A DNA stretch of 64,000 bases from Sanchytrium tribonematis (Eukaryota; Sanchytriomycota; Sanchytriomycetes; Sanchytriales; Sanchytriaceae), in contig JADGIG010000006.1 in assembly GCA_018985235.1 (NCBI GenBank), forward strand, positions 1 through 64,000, read 5' to 3'. A program made the position numbers and the translations under genes. The first letter of the stretch is position 1. Each line of letters opens with the position of its first letter. This document shows positions 1 to 10,117 of the stretch, in pieces. The notes under the pieces were generated by a model. It did no database searches. It was not told the origin of the DNA and worked only from the letters and a program-made list of their open reading frames with translations.

Positions 1-1
1 T

Positions 2-178
2 GACCAGGAAGTTGTTGAAGAAACCAAAGAAGAAGCAAAGGGTGATGATTGGCAAAATGAAGGTCAAGGACAATGGTCCGCTGAACAACCACAAGATTGG
101 GCTGCTGAGCAACCACAAGACTGGGCCAATGAACAACCACAAGATTGGGCTGACCCTAATGCAGCACCTGCTTGGTAA
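2..178 (+). CDS. C-terminal end of a protein with QDW repeats, probably 40S ribosomal protein uS2 (RPSA/Rps0), 5' truncated
   Basis: An open frame enters from the left edge and stops at TAA 176-178. The 58 visible residues are acidic, then carry three near-identical units of the form EQPQDWA, and end APAW. The unstructured tails of eukaryotic uS2 (laminin-receptor/Rps0) carry similar acidic, Trp-containing repeats such as EDWS, so a uS2 tail is the best guess. No folded domain is visible, so the call rests only on tail composition. The stop runs straight into an AATAAA-like signal (taaataaa). Confidence 0.4.
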   Translation, partial: DQEVVEETKEEAKGDDWQNEGQGQWSAEQPQDWAAEQPQDWANEQPQDWADPNAAPAW

Positions 179-213
179 ATAAATTTGTTCCTGCACTCCT
201 TTAAACCACCATC

Positions 214-1098
214 ATGATTATCTGTAGTTGGAATGTTATGTCTCTCCGAAGTGCTTTGACAAAAAAGTTGGCAGATAAAATTATAGCTTTAAATGCGGAC
301 ATTGTATGTCTGCAAGAAACCAAAGTCAATGGCGACTATAATGATAACATCGCACCACTTTTATATCCTTTTCAATATTTTCATAATTGTAAAGCAAGAA
401 AAGGCTATTCTGGAACTTGTGTCTTGTCAAAAACGAAGCCTTTAGAGGTCATTAAGGGATTTGATGATTTTGATGAGGAGGGTCGCGTTATTACTCTGGA
501 ATATAAGGAATTTTTTCTTGTGGCTACTTATGTTCCAAATGCCGGAGCCAATTTAAAAAGATTAGCATGGAAACTGGAGTGGATGGATAAATTTTACAAT
601 CATTTAAAAATATTAAAGGAAAAGAAGCCGGTCATTTGGGCAGGTGATTTGAATGTATCGCATCAGCCAATAGACTTGGCAAATCCAAAAACAAACGAAA
701 AATCTGCGGGATTTAGTATGGAAGAAAGATCAAAATTTGGCGACCTACTTGGAATTCCACCTATTACACTTAAACGAAAAGCTAAAAGCGCTAAACCAAC
801 CAAAAAGAAGAAAGTGGATTCGGGTGAAATTGAAGCACCTGAAGAAATAAGTGAGGAAATTGAAAATCACGAACCCTTAAATATTGAATGGGTCGATGCA
901 TTTCGAAAGTTGTATCCAGATAAACAGGAATATAGTTATTTTGGCTTTCGGACTAAGGCCAAAGAAAGAAATGTTGGATGGCGACTAGACTACTTTGTAA
1001 TTTCTGAGCCTTTTATGAATCGTGTTGAAAATGTTGAGATCAGAAATGACTATTATGGTCTTAGTGATCACTCCCCACTTCTTTTAACCTTAAAATAA
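214..1098 (+). CDS. APEX1: AP endonuclease of the APE1/ExoIII family
   Basis: This 294-residue protein is predicted to cut DNA 5' of abasic sites in base-excision repair. Family motifs appear in order: CSWNVMSLR at the N-terminus, LQETKV with the metal-binding Glu (about residue 36), YVPNAG, WAGDLNVSHQPIDLANP with the catalytic Asp-Leu-Asn, GWRLDYF, and the C-terminal SDHSPLLL with the catalytic Asp-His. A Lys- and Glu-rich insert at about residues 185-225 is not part of the standard fold. The protein starts almost directly at the catalytic domain, without the long N-terminal region of mammalian APE1. It is a single exon on the same strand as the next gene. Confidence 0.92.
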   Translation: MIICSWNVMSLRSALTKKLADKIIALNADIVCLQETKVNGDYNDNIAPLLYPFQYFHNCKARKGYSGTCVLSKTKPLEVIKGFDDFDEEGRVITLEYKEFFLVATYVPNAGANLKRLAWKLEWMDKFYNHLKILKEKKPVIWAGDLNVSHQPIDLANPKTNEKSAGFSMEERSKFGDLLGIPPITLKRKAKSAKPTKKKKVDSGEIEAPEEISEEIENHEPLNIEWVDAFRKLYPDKQEYSYFGFRTKAKERNVGWRLDYFVISEPFMNRVENVEIRNDYYGLSDHSPLLLTLK

Positions 1099-1169
1099 AT
1101 TTTGATAATTTTATCTGCGTTTTCATAGACACATTTATTTTTTTTGAAACACGGATCACTTTTTAAAAA

Positions 1170-2355
1170 ATGTCAAGTGAAATTTCGGATAAGATTAACA
1201 GTGCCAAGAAGGAAGCTGAAGTACTTAAAGAAAAAATCAAACAAAAGAAAGATTCACTAGCAGATACCACACGTATGTTTTCAAGTCTTTGAAATGTAAT
1301 TTGATCTTGTTTACCAAGATCTGAATTTACGCGTTTTACGCTCAATATACATTTCCTCGGCTAATTATTTACTTATTTAGGACAGAGTACTAACGTAGTT
1401 CGAGCAGTTGCAGCTGAGCTTGAAACCCTTCCTAGAATTAGCATGAAAGTTAGAAGAACTCTCAAGGGACACTTAGCTAAAATTTACGCCATGCATTGGG
1501 CATCCGATAAAAGACATCTGGTGAGTGCCTCTCAGGATGGAAAACTTATCGTCTGGGATGCATATACAAGCAACAAAGTGCATGCAATTCCACTTCGAAG
1601 TAGTTGGGTTATGACCTGTGCATATGCTCCATCTGGTAACTTTGTTGCCTGTGGAGGTTTAGATAATATCTGTAGCATTTATAATTTGAAATCGAAAGAA
1701 GGCACTGTCAAAGTATCAAGAGAATTGAGTGCACATACAGGTTACCTTTCCTGTTGTCGATTTTTAAGTGACCGACAAATTTTGACCAGTTCTGGAGATA
1801 TGTCATGTATGTTGTGGGATATTGATGCGGGTCAGAAGGTCACAGAATTTACAGATCATTCTGGGGATGTTATGTCTTTAAGTTTGTCGAATAATAACAA
1901 TGTATTTGTATCTGGTGCCTGTGATGCTACTGCAAAAGTGTGGGACATTAGAGCGGCAAAATGTGTTCAAACTTTTACAGGGCATGAATCAGATATTAAT
2001 GCCGTCAACTTTTTCCCAAATGGTGACGCCTTTGGAACTGGTAGCTTTTTTTCATGTAGGAAGTGATGACGCTAGTTGCCGTCTATTTGATTTGCGAGCA
2101 GATCGAGAATTAAATCAGTATACACATGATAACATCTTATGCGGAATTACATCTGTAGGGTTTTCTGCTTCTGGCAGATTATTATTTGCAGGTTACGATG
2201 ACTTTAATTGCAATGTTTGGGACACGCTTAAAGGCGAACGGGTAGGTGTGTTGGCTGCGCATGACAATCGTGTATCCTGCTTGGGTGTATCTAGTGATGG
2301 TTTGGCTCTTTGTACTGGAAGTTGGGATTCGTTGCTAAAGGTTTGGGCAAACTAG
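1170..2355 (+). CDS. GNB1: Heterotrimeric G-protein beta subunit (seven-WD40 propeller)
   Basis: This is the beta subunit that pairs with G-gamma and binds G-alpha. Exon 1 (1170-1272) encodes the N-terminal coiled-coil helix, with [17 protein letters not shown] 108-nt intron (1273-1380, GTATGT...TTTAG) follows. Exon 2 starts with QSTNVV and runs into [16 protein letters not shown] and [15 protein letters not shown], almost identical to animal and fungal G-beta. A second, 19-nt intron lies at 2041-2059 (GTAGCTTTTTTTCATGTAG). Removing it gives [18 protein letters not shown], exactly the conserved WD sequence; leaving it in stops translation at once. The protein ends [12 protein letters not shown] as expected. 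It fits functionally with the three 7TM-RGS proteins in this window. Confidence 0.97.
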
Positions 2356-2449
2356 CAAATAAATTTATGAATCGCAGCTCAAATTCGCATATACTTCAAT
2401 GGTGTATAATAATGCTTCTGGGCCACACTAAACATATAATTTTTCAAAC

Positions 2450-3137
2450 ATGTCTCGAGAATGGTCTCCATATCAAATGAACGGCGGAAATTGTCTTGCA
2501 ATAGCTGGTAAGGACTTTGCTTTAATATGTGCAGACACAAGACAGTCTGTAGGTTTCAATATTTTAAGCCGAGATGAAAAAAAATTGCACAAATTGACTT
2601 CTAAAACAATTGTAGGATGTACCGGAATGCAAGCTGATTCCATTCAACTAACCAGAAATTTAAAACTTCAACTTGAATTATATCAAAGAGATCATAATAA
2701 GGAATGTGAGCCAAAAGGTATCGCACAGTTATTAGCAATTATGTTATACCAAAAAAGATTTTTTCCATATTATGTGTGGAATATAGTAGCTGGTGTTGAC
2801 AAGATTGGTGGAGCTGTTTTCTCATATGATCCAGTTGGCAACTTTGAACGAGTTAGATATGTTGCTAGTGGTAGCGCACAAACATTACTTCAACCTTTTT
2901 TGGATCAACAAATCGGACATAAACACAAATTAGAACCACACCCTGAGGGCAAAATTGTTGACCCGCCATTTGTGTCTAAGGAAACCGCCATTAATGTTGC
3001 CAAGGACGCATTTATCGCTGCAACTGAAAGAGATATTGAAACTGGTGATGGGTATTAATAATTTATTTAGACTGCAGATTCTGATTGTAACAAATGAAGG
3101 TATCGAAGAACTTCATTACGAACTCAAGAAAGATTAA
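2450..3137 (+). CDS. PSMB1: 20S proteasome subunit beta type-1 (beta6, Pre7)
   Basis: This is a non-catalytic beta-ring subunit of the 20S proteasome. The protein begins SPYQMNGGNCLAIAGKDFALICADTRQS, lacking a cleaved catalytic Thr as expected for this subunit. YVASGSAQTLLQPFLDQQIG is a beta6-type signature. A 19-nt intron at 3052-3070 (GTATTAATAATTTATTTAG) interrupts the last helix. Splicing joins ERDIETGDG to LQILIVTNEGIEELHYELKKD, matching the known C-terminus, while read-through gives an immediate stop. Exon 2 encodes only the last 22 residues. Start ATG 2450 follows an A-rich leader. Confidence 0.95.
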
Positions 3138-3374
3138 TAAAAAATTCTTTACTTTTGGTCTATAAATATCACTCCAATAAGACTATCCTTGAAATAATAG
3201 CCATCCATACTCACCTACACTGATCGCGTCATTGTGTACCAACCCAAACTGGCAAATTGCAAAATTTGAAACATTCGGATGTGACGTTGGCGAAATCAAA
3301 CCAATCAACCTTGAAACGGCAAGTCATGATTACTCCATCCTATAGATAAAACTGAGAACGACCCATCATTTATA

Positions 3375-4034
3375 ATGTATTACTATTATTATCAACCGAC
3401 GCCTAGTCCCTACCTCCCGCCTTCAACGCCGACTGCGAGTCCTACAATTACATTTAGAGATAGTAATTCTTATTATCAATATGAGCAACCTTTTGTGCCT
3501 GAATACCCGCCATCGCCAGAGCAAGCTTTTCCGCCATCACCAAATTACGTCCCACCATCGCCAGCTATTCCGCCTTCCCCAAATGATTCAAATGGATACT
3601 ACCAAGACGTAAACCCCGCCAAGCTTTTTGAGGATCTGAGTGGCTACGTGAAACATGTTGATACTGAAAAAGGTGTAATATATCAATGTACATATCCGCA
3701 GTGTGAGAAGACATTCACACGGACTTATTCCCTGAAAGCTCATCTACGAACACACTCAACAGTCAGACCATATAAATGTTCAGTCTGTCAAAGATCATTT
3801 TTGCGAAAACATGATTGCCTTAGACATATCCGCATACATACCAAAGAAAGACCATACCAATGTGCTTGCAGCAAAAGCTTTGCAAGGCAAGATGCTCTTA
3901 AACGACATTTACAGATGGAGGAGAAATGTAGAGATGTCATGGAGCAATACAAAGGACAGAGAAAACGAATTCAGCAACTTTCTTCGCCTTATTTGATGTT
4001 TAATGAAGAAGTTGTGCCATATCAAGAAGAATAA
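3375..4034 (+). CDS. C2H2 zinc-finger transcription factor, Swi5/Ace2-like finger arrangement
   Basis: This 219-residue protein is probably a DNA-binding regulator. Residues 1-75 are low-complexity, rich in Pro, Tyr and Ser with repeated PPSP. Three tandem fingers follow at about residues 105-195: CTYPQCEKTF..H..H, CSVCQRSF..H..H, and a third with the spacing C-x-C, F, H and a terminal Cys instead of the last His. That atypical third finger resembles those of fungal Swi5/Ace2-type proteins. It is a single exon. A CCAAT box (about 3301) and a TGACGTTG site (3282-3289) lie upstream. The target genes cannot be inferred. Confidence 0.75.
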   Translation: MYYYYYQPTPSPYLPPSTPTASPTITFRDSNSYYQYEQPFVPEYPPSPEQAFPPSPNYVPPSPAIPPSPNDSNGYYQDVNPAKLFEDLSGYVKHVDTEKGVIYQCTYPQCEKTFTRTYSLKAHLRTHSTVRPYKCSVCQRSFLRKHDCLRHIRIHTKERPYQCACSKSFARQDALKRHLQMEEKCRDVMEQYKGQRKRIQQLSSPYLMFNEEVVPYQEE

Positions 4035-4137
4035 ATATATGTGTATAGAAGCAATTTTGTTTGTATAATAATATTAAGATTTAAATCAAGTGAAACTTTG
4101 AATTTTTAAATGTTTTTAAAAGGTCAGTTCTAGCCAC

Positions 4138-5290
4138 ATGAATATTTTATACGCACTATTTGGGATACCTCTTTTAATAGAGATATCTCTGGTAGCGTTA
4201 TTTTTCTCTGCTCGTGGGAATTTCGAGATTATGTCACGTTCGATTATTCTAACAGTATTTGGTGGAATTTTCCTGATTCTGTCCCAAATTTCACTTATGT
4301 TGAATTTTTTTGACATCCCATTTTCCAAGTATCCAGCATTATCGTTTTCTATTTGTTTTTCAATCGGATCGACTCTAATTTATTGGAGAAATTTAAGGCT
4401 TAAGATAATTGAGTTCAAATTAGACCCATTATTTTTCCAACCTACTGTTAACAAGATTGAACACACTGGCCTATTTTTCTCTTTAATCTGGAAGCGATTA
4501 TTAGCTTTTTTCATGCTACAAAGTGTTTGGATTCTTGAGATATACCTTTTGGATTATCCTTTTGTATACCAGGGCGCTCAGCTTCTCATATTTGGTTTTA
4601 TGAATATTATTGTGCTGTATCATGTCAGAGTTTCCAAATCAAAAGACAAGATTAAAATTAGGCAAGAATTGTTGGAATTTTTTATTTTTTGTATGTTTAC
4701 TGGAATCTTTGCAACCATCGATGGTGCTTTTATGTTGTCGACTGAACGCAGACTATACAATAGCAGCATTTGGTTTGTGATATTTGTTTTCCCAGTGATA
4801 ATTGGCATTTTGACTCTTAATTCCATTTTTGCTGCTTATCAACATGTTAAATTGGAAAAGTCAATCAAAAACAATTTTGACTGCTTTGCATATGTAATGA
4901 CAAATGAAATACTATATATTGTATTATTCACTAATGTAGATGTTCAAGGAAAGAGTCGCATCGGACCTTTCAGAAGAAAATATCCTATTTTATGAAGCAT
5001 TTCAATCGTGCAGAATTAAATGTGATATGAATCAACTCATAAGTATTTTCGAAATGTTCATTGAAAGAGAAGCCCCATATGAGCTCAATATTAATGAAAG
5101 TATGAGAGAAGATTGTAGAATGAGACTCCAGAAATTAAAGAACGAAAACAAAGTAGATTATCGTATATTTGAAGAAATTGCGATGGAAGTAGAAATACTT
5201 TTGTATCAAAACTCTTTTCCTAGATTTGTAGATACCTGCCGATCATCTGAATTTACATTAAACGGCAGTAGAAAATCATTAAGTAAATAA
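4138..5290 (+). CDS. Seven-transmembrane protein with C-terminal RGS domain (1 of 3)
   Basis: The N-terminal ~240 residues contain about seven hydrophobic segments. The C-terminal ~120 residues form an RGS domain, the GTPase-accelerating module for G-alpha. A 19-nt intron (4921-4939, GTATTATTCACTAATGTAG) lies in the first RGS helices. Removing it gives ...VMTNEILYIM-FKERVASDLSEENILFYEAF, which keeps the RGS spacing and the conserved E-N before L/F. A longer splice from the GT at 4894 would also keep frame but would delete nine residues of the first helices, so I prefer the 19-nt form. The layout resembles plant AtRGS1 and some fungal 7TM-RGS proteins. The ligand is unknown. Confidence 0.82.
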
Positions 5291-5327
5291 AATCAAACTA
5301 AGAAATTCCTCCAGGTTTTAAAATTTT

Positions 5328-6570
5328 ATGGCAAAGCGAATGAAAACGGAAAATAGCCACAAAGAACAATTCGCTTCTATTTATTCCATTACTGAAAATC
5401 CGGAAATTTTACAGACTTCAAACATTTTAATTATTGGCGCAGGTGGACTAGGATCTGAAATATTAAAAAATTTATGCTTTATGGGATTTGAACACATACA
5501 TATTATTGACATGGATACCATAGAATTATCAAATTTAAATAGACAGCTCCTTTTTTGCGAAAATGATATTGGTGCTTTTAAAGCACAAACTGCTGCGAAT
5601 AAAATGATGGAGTGGCAGCCAAATTGTAAAATAACAGCACACAATTGCAAAATAGAAGAAAAGGATCAACTTTTTTATACAAATTTTAATATTATCATCA
5701 GTGGTTTGGATTCCATTAGTGCCAGGCGATGGATGAATGAAGTTATAATGCAGATTTATCAACAACATGATTTAGTCATTCCCTTTATAGACGGTGGGAC
5801 GGAAGGATTTAAAGGACATGTTAGAGTGATTTGTCCTGGACTGACTGGTTGTTTTGAATGTAACATTGATATGTTTCCACCTACAGTCTCTTACCCTGTT
5901 TGTACATTAGCAAATACACCGAGACTTCCCGAACATTGTGTTATGTATGCGCTTAAACATCAATGGATAGAATTAAGGCCAAATGAGACCTTTGACAGTG
6001 ATAACGCAGAGCACGTCGAATGGCTCACAGAAAAATCAAAATCTAGAGCTGAACTATTTGGAATTGAAGGTGTAGATTTGTTTTTTACCTTGGGTGTCGC
6101 CAAAAATATAATACCAGCGATAGCTTCAACAAATGCTATCATAAGTGCAGCTTGTGCCAATGAATGTTTAAAAATAATACTGGGAATGCAAAATGTCGAT
6201 AATTTTACAATGTATAATGGTGAGCAATCAATTTACACGCATACATTTCAAGTGGAAAAGAATGACGACTGTATTGTTTGTAGCATGTTAACGAGGCACT
6301 TTGTTATGTCTCCAGATAATACTTTACAAGATGTATTAGATAAATTAGAAGATTTGTATTTTATTTTTATTTAGAAGATTACAGGCTCCGTCGATTTCTT
6401 GTGAAGGAAACACTTTATATATGCAAGGTCATGCTACTTTGAGGAAAAAGTTGGCTCCAAATCTGTTAAAGAAAATAACTGATTTATCAGCTGAAACAGA
6501 AATTCGATTTACTATCACAGACAAGAGTCTTTCAAAGCCGTCTTTAAGAGTTATTGTATCGTTAGAATAA
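5328..6570 (+). CDS. UBA3: NEDD8-activating enzyme E1 catalytic subunit (UBA3)
   Basis: It adenylates NEDD8 and carries it on a catalytic cysteine before transfer to UBC12, feeding cullin activation. Visible features are the nucleotide-binding NILIIGAGGLGSE (about residue 35), IDMDTIELSNLNRQLLF, the zinc-binding CPGLTGCFEC, and the active-site region VCTLANTPRLPEHC. A 19-nt intron at 6356-6374 (GTATTTTATTTTTATTTAG) separates this from the C-terminal ubiquitin-fold domain that binds the E2. After splicing the frame continues LRLQAPSISCEGNTLYMQGHA, as in known UBA3. The final GAA TAA overlaps a palindrome shared with the convergent neighbour's stop, two bases away. Confidence 0.95.
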
Positions 6571-6572
6571 AT

Positions 6573-9500
6573 TTATTCGCTGTCATCGGTCATTTGGCTC
6601 AACATTCGATTGCTAAACTGAATAGTAAAATCATTTGGTGGAATTACAAAAATTGATTTTAAAATCTTAATTCTATTATGTGTATCGCGTAATTCATAGA
6701 TAATAATTCTTGTATCAAAAATTACAAATATGCAAATGAGGACATTTAAAAACAAAACAACTGCTGCGCGAGTATTTCGAAATTGATTTTCAGATTTGTA
6801 AGAATTTAGAATCAAGGACAAAAAGTTACTTTGTGCTAGTAAGTGTTCTTCCGATTCTGCCATTTCAAGCTGTATTTGAAGCATCAAATTTTGCCATGAA
6901 GGATCTTTAACTACCTTGAGGAAGCGAGCATTCATCATTACTAATCTATGGCCAAGGACTGGTGATCCACACACAGAAGAATCAATACAGCCATTTCCGT
7001 AATACTTTTTGGTGGTTGGTCGGTCCCAGAATTCAGTTGGACTTCCTGGCATCAGCTTACCATCATCTGTAGGAGATGTGGCCTTATTTACAAATTGGGC
7101 CACAGTATGGTGAATTTCAGCCAGTGTCCCTAGAGTTGATAAGGAAGTATTTCCAGGTCTCACCTTCAGCTCGTAAGAAGCAGCACTAACAGCTATGTCG
7201 TAGTAATTTCTAGCTTTGAGAAAAACCATAGAATCTATAAATTTTTCAAAAAAAATTGCAGAGTCTTCTTGAATATAAAATGCAACGCAACTACTAGAGA
7301 AATAGAGTGACAAATAAATGATAAACCTAAATTTTAATTTTGAGGCAAAACTGAATGCCTTGGATATATCGACCCTCTCTTTAAACTTTGCCATATTTTG
7401 CAATTCTGTTAGGTCAAGTTCAAATTTAGTGACGTTACTGGTGTACACAAATTCTAGACATTCCTTGGAAATATCTTTTTTTATCTTTCTGTAAAGATAA
7501 TAGCAAATTGGCATTCCGCCTATTAATATAAAAAAGAACAAACTTAAAGAAGTAATGTTCATCACGTTATAAACACCAAACTCATTCTCTTTTAAATTGC
7601 TCAAGACATTTAGGAAAAATGCATAAAAGTTGCTCTGGATATTGGCAAAATTTGAATCATCTGCTACATTGCTATTTCTTAAATATTGTGTGATTTGAAA
7701 TTGCAAGTTGAAGTTGGATTTTTCAAAAGTAATATTAGATGTAGTGTTTTGACTTACAAAGCTCACAATTTGATCAAAAGGATTTGGTTTCATTTGTTGA
7801 AAGTCAGTATTTGTGGCCATTTGGTCCCACAAAATGATAATGTTTGAGGAAATGTCTTCAATCAAATTGAAGAACTTTGTATCCTGAAATAGCGCCAACC
7901 CCTCTATTCCTGTAAAATATTTATCAGAGTTGATGCCATAATCTAGAACCTGGTCCATTAGAACGCGATAATAATCGATTTTCAAGGATGATTGAAAAAC
8001 TAAAATTGCAAAATACGCTGTAAAGACTCCAAGCAACAGGAGGGCCTGAGCACGTATAAATAGTCTTATGGTCTTATAGTATCTATCGATAACTGGTGGA
8101 AGGTTTGAGTGGGTCTCAAACAAACTGTTTTTTTGCTTTTCAATTATGCTTTCATTATTGTACACTGAACCGTCAGGCTGCAAAACCCCTGAAATATAGC
8201 CATGCAATTCTTCATTGTTGTCAAAAATTAAACAGCTTATTTTGTAAATTCTGAGAAGAAAAGGCGAGGTTGGGACTCGGCTTAATGCTTTTTTTAAATA
8301 ATACTTGGCAATGGTCCACTTTTTTTGAATCCGAGTAGTTAAAGAAAGTAGATTATCAACATTTAATTGGCTGCTTTGCAAAAATTCTGTAAAAGTTCGA
8401 CATGTCCAAATTAATTCAGAAAGTGTATCGATAAACATTTCTTTATCGTGAGTAAATGCTACTACGTCTACAACATTTTTTAATCCGTGGTAATTTTCCT
8501 TCGCTTTCTCAAAAATTCTCTTTTTATAGCAAGAATACAATATGTAATGAACATCTAATTGTTTTTCCATCAAAAATGTGTTATTGAGCAATTCCTCTCC
8601 AAAACTTTTTAAATGAGAATAGTGAATTAATTTTGGATAAATATCATTTCCACATTCTAAGAATAAAATGTATTGAGCTCTCAACCAACTGGATTGTCTA
8701 AACTTACGGATTCCCGACTCGTAGAGTTGCAAAACAAGAATTCTAGTTATATTTGCCATATTTTTCGTAAGCCTACTACCTAGTTCTGATTTGTAAAGCT
8801 CCCGTCTTTGCGCAGCAACACTGACACTTTCATCATCGTTATCATCATTGTTATTGTGATAAACGATATTAGAAACAAACATATTCAAATTTTTGGAAAT
8901 AGGTACATTACATAGATTTCTAGAAAGAGCAACAATTTGCGCTGGATTCCAAAATGAGCTCATGATTTCTTCGAGGGAGTCTCTTATTAGTCTTCTACAC
9001 TTAATCGCATTTGGATTATCAATAAATTCTAGTGCGTGAATGTAAAGTATTGTTGGCAAACGTCGCCTCTCTTCAACCGCTTTAAATACCAGCATGCCAA
9101 TAAAAGAAAGAGGGAAAAACGATATTAAGGTAAGTACACTCCAGATATAGCTATCCAGTTTATATACACATGCCATAAGAGATCCAAAAGAGCAGCACAA
9201 TAAGCCAAATAACACTCCTGATCGAGTTCTGTTGCTATTGTAATTATAAAATGGTGGAATCAGCATACTGACTATATAAAGTGTACCCCAGCATATAATG
9301 AGTGACAAGACTCCGAAGATGGGAGAGCAATATGTGAATGAGATAGAAATGATTATTTTCACCACATTTTCTAATAGATCTTGCCTTTGACTATTTCTAC
9401 TTATATGACTTGATGGATTTTGCTCTGAAGAGAAAAGAAGAAAAGATCCTAAAAGCACAACCGTGCTGTAGATTACAAATAAAACAAGGCTGATAGTAGT

Positions 9501-9929
9501 CAATAAAATGCTACTTACATCTGATCCAAAAGTCATGTAATTCAACAACTGATCAATTGAAGGAAAGAACAAAAAAGTAGATAGTAGTCCATATTGGTAT
9601 CTCGTTGCTTCTAACAATTTTGATGCACTAACACTTCCTCTATTTTGAATTTGGTAGCATAATGTTGCAAAACTTGCTAGAAATAGCAGAACAAATACAA
9701 CAGCTATCACATAAAGATATGGGCTTGTAATATTTAGATTCATGTACATAAAAATTTCTTGCATTATAACATTCTGCCAAGGAATTGTGTTGTAAAAAAT
9801 ATATGACAAATTTTGTGCAATATCAGTGACATGGCCTAGAGCTGTTAATTTGTCGATAATCTCATTATCCTTCCCCAAGAGAAAAAATACTTCAAAAACT
9901 GTGGAGGAAATGAAATGCTTCAAAAACAT
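6573..9929 (-). CDS. Large multi-pass membrane protein, Tiny-macrocysts (TmcB/TmcC)-like
   Basis: About 1118 residues with roughly eight N-terminal membrane segments, a soluble helical middle, and four or more further membrane segments toward the C-terminus. The middle region contains AQYILFLECGNDIY, a charged helical stretch, and WTIAKYYLKKALSRVPTSPFLLRIYKI. This resembles the repeat-like region of Dictyostelium TmcB/TmcC and their relatives in zoosporic fungi, whose biochemical role is poorly known. I recognise the architecture rather than a diagnostic motif, so the call is tentative. The frame is open upstream to a GTG at 10007, but the first in-frame ATG is 9929. The last two codons are GAA TAA, inside the palindrome shared with UBA3. 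Confidence 0.5.
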   Translation of the reverse strand: MFLKHFISSTVFEVFFLLGKDNEIIDKLTALGHVTDIAQNLSYIFYNTIPWQNVIMQEIFMYMNLNITSPYLYVIAVVFVLLFLASFATLCYQIQNRGSVSASKLLEATRYQYGLLSTFLFFPSIDQLLNYMTFGSDVSSILLTTISLVLFVIYSTVVLLGSFLLFSSEQNPSSHISRNSQRQDLLENVVKIIISISFTYCSPIFGVLSLIICWGTLYIVSMLIPPFYNYNSNRTRSGVLFGLLCCSFGSLMACVYKLDSYIWSVLTLISFFPLSFIGMLVFKAVEERRRLPTILYIHALEFIDNPNAIKCRRLIRDSLEEIMSSFWNPAQIVALSRNLCNVPISKNLNMFVSNIVYHNNNDDNDDESVSVAAQRRELYKSELGSRLTKNMANITRILVLQLYESGIRKFRQSSWLRAQYILFLECGNDIYPKLIHYSHLKSFGEELLNNTFLMEKQLDVHYILYSCYKKRIFEKAKENYHGLKNVVDVVAFTHDKEMFIDTLSELIWTCRTFTEFLQSSQLNVDNLLSLTTRIQKKWTIAKYYLKKALSRVPTSPFLLRIYKISCLIFDNNEELHGYISGVLQPDGSVYNNESIIEKQKNSLFETHSNLPPVIDRYYKTIRLFIRAQALLLLGVFTAYFAILVFQSSLKIDYYRVLMDQVLDYGINSDKYFTGIEGLALFQDTKFFNLIEDISSNIIILWDQMATNTDFQQMKPNPFDQIVSFVSQNTTSNITFEKSNFNLQFQITQYLRNSNVADDSNFANIQSNFYAFFLNVLSNLKENEFGVYNVMNITSLSLFFFILIGGMPICYYLYRKIKKDISKECLEFVYTSNVTKFELDLTELQNMAKFKERVDISKAFSFASKLKFRFIIYLSLYFSSSCVAFYIQEDSAIFFEKFIDSMVFLKARNYYDIAVSAASYELKVRPGNTSLSTLGTLAEIHHTVAQFVNKATSPTDDGKLMPGSPTEFWDRPTTKKYYGNGCIDSSVCGSPVLGHRLVMMNARFLKVVKDPSWQNLMLQIQLEMAESEEHLLAQSNFLSLILNSYKSENQFRNTRAAVVLFLNVLICIFVIFDTRIIIYELRDTHNRIKILKSIFVIPPNDFTIQFSNRMLSQMTDDSE

Positions 9930-10117
9930 TAATGACCTTGAGAGTTTGATAGCGAAATTTGCATAAAATCGGGATGTAAAACCACGATGAGACGCATTTT
10001 GAGTCACCAGATAGACAATAACTTTTCAACAATCTTTTTACACAAATCATGAAAAGAAATTACCATCTTTTCTGAGATTTTGCCAATTTTCTTGAAACGA
10101 AGTTGAAAATTTTGAAA

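Noticed and set aside
4894-4939. A 46-nt intron in the RGS gene using the GT at 4894
   Set aside because: It also keeps frame, but deletes nine residues that fit the first helices of the RGS fold; the 19-nt intron 4921-4939 matches the length and ATNTAG ending of the other seventeen.
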